Shown piece after piece: positions 6,642 through 6,902 of a stretch of 6,902 bases of DNA (within the stretch, counting starts at the first letter, position 1; every line of letters starts with the position of its first letter). The notes beneath the pieces are model-generated. The model was not told the DNA's origin. It searched no databases and saw only the letters and a list, made by a program, of their open reading frames with translations. The stretch covers positions 1 to 6,902 of the forward strand of contig CAJBSR010000370.1 in NCBI GenBank assembly GCA_903958285.1, written 5' to 3'. The position numbers and the translations under genes were made by a program. The DNA comes from an uncultured Sphingomonadales bacterium (GTDB lineage Bacteria > Pseudomonadota > Alphaproteobacteria > Sphingomonadales > Sphingomonadaceae).

Positions 6642-6658
6642 TTGGTTTTTGGGTTGCA
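6642..6658 (+). promoter_or_regulatory. Predicted sigma-54 (RpoN) promoter for the exported-protein gene
   Basis: TTGG (6642-6645) and TTGCA (6654-6658) match the -24 and -12 elements of the consensus TTGGCAC-N5-TTGCW, with the invariant GG and GC separated by exactly ten bases. The CACG part of the -24 element is replaced by T residues. The predicted start is near 6669, giving an untranslated leader of about 50 bases that contains a good Shine-Dalgarno site. PEP-CTERM genes in other proteobacteria are known to be controlled by RpoN with the PrsK/PrsR two-component system, which fits the downstream gene if that assignment is right. Confidence 0.5.
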
Positions 6659-6707
6659 GAAGAGTTACCAAAGAAAAAAATGACGTCGGGTCGCACTCAT
6701 TCGAACG

Positions 6708-6713
6708 AAGGAG
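6708..6713 (+). promoter_or_regulatory. Shine-Dalgarno site of the exported-protein gene
   Basis: AAGGAG lies seven bases before the ATG at 6721. It fixes this start rather than the upstream ATG at 6680, which has only an A-rich stretch in front of it. Confidence 0.8.
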
Positions 6714-6720
6714 AACCGAC

Positions 6721-6902
6721 ATGAAGAAATATCTACTCGCTTTGGCAAGCGGCGCCGCGTTACTGACGAGCCAAGCCCAAGCGGCCATTCCGCTCTATCC
6801 GAACCCCGGAACTGTGAACCCCATCGACTATAGCTTCACAGCTGCCTCAACAGGCGACATCGTTGCCTATTTTGCAGGAAGTGGCGGTTCCTTCACCAAT
6901 CT
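6721..6902 (+). CDS. Secreted protein, N-terminal fragment; possible PEP-CTERM-type surface protein (3' end cut)
   Basis: Sixty full codons are visible before the window ends. The N-terminus is a clear Sec signal peptide: MKKY, a hydrophobic core LLALASGAALL, and a signal peptidase I site after QAQA (residue 21). The mature part begins AIPLYPNPGTVNP and continues with DYSFTAASTGDIVAYFAGSGGSF, rich in Gly, Ser, Thr and aromatic residues as in small beta-rich exported proteins. From memory, the start FYPNPGTxNP...YxFTAxxTGDxVAYFAG occurs in sphingomonad proteins ending in a PEPxxWA-CTERM sorting signal, which exosortase processes for surface display or release. The diagnostic C-terminus lies outside the window, so that assignment is inference. 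A strong Shine-Dalgarno site and a candidate sigma-54 promoter precede it, in agreement with the known RpoN control of PEP-CTERM genes. The exported nature is well supported; the family is moderately supported. Confidence 0.8.
   Translation, partial: MKKYLLALASGAALLTSQAQAAIPLYPNPGTVNPIDYSFTAASTGDIVAYFAGSGGSFTN

Overview
The window looks like part of the chromosome of an alphaproteobacterium, most likely a member of the Sphingomonadales. By eye it is GC-rich (around 60 %). The ClpX and DnaE proteins read as alphaproteobacterial. The intergenic palindromes of the type TGCTGAActtgtTTCAGCA / TCCTGAAacaagTTCAGGA are, from memory, a dispersed family typical of sphingomonad genomes. The last gene resembles the short secreted PEP-CTERM-type proteins common in that group. 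The taxonomic call rests on recognition, not on a database search.

Layout, left to right. (1) Bases 1-897: the last 298 codons of clpX, cut by the window edge just after the Walker A lysine. (2) 898-1036: a short gap between convergent genes, filled by a REP-like inverted-repeat element. (3) 1037-2311, minus strand: an unrecognised 424-residue protein with one N-terminal membrane anchor. (4) 2312-2369: a 58-base divergent control region. (5) 2370-2846, plus strand: a three-cysteine glutathione-peroxidase-family gene. (6) 2847-3099: a perfect 13-bp hairpin, a second copy of the REP-like element, and the dnaE promoter. (7) 3100-6576: complete dnaE, the replicative DNA polymerase III alpha subunit (1158 residues). 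(8) 6577-6720: a stem-loop, a good sigma-54 promoter match and a Shine-Dalgarno site. (9) 6721-end: the first 60 codons of a secreted protein, cut by the window edge.

The genes are mostly independent housekeeping or stress units rather than one operon: protein quality control (clpX), peroxide detoxification (gpx), replication (dnaE) and a cell-surface or exported protein. Neighbours are separated by repeats or have their own control signals.

I found no new multi-gene system. The observations most worth following up are regulatory and structural. The dnaE promoter appears to place its transcription start exactly on the A of the ATG, with no Shine-Dalgarno site (a leaderless mRNA). A sigma-54 site lies in front of the exported-protein gene. 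Two REP-like elements share the same compensatory G/C swap between their arms, and their flanks co-vary. The PHP domain of DnaE lacks the histidines expected of a metal-binding PHP site.
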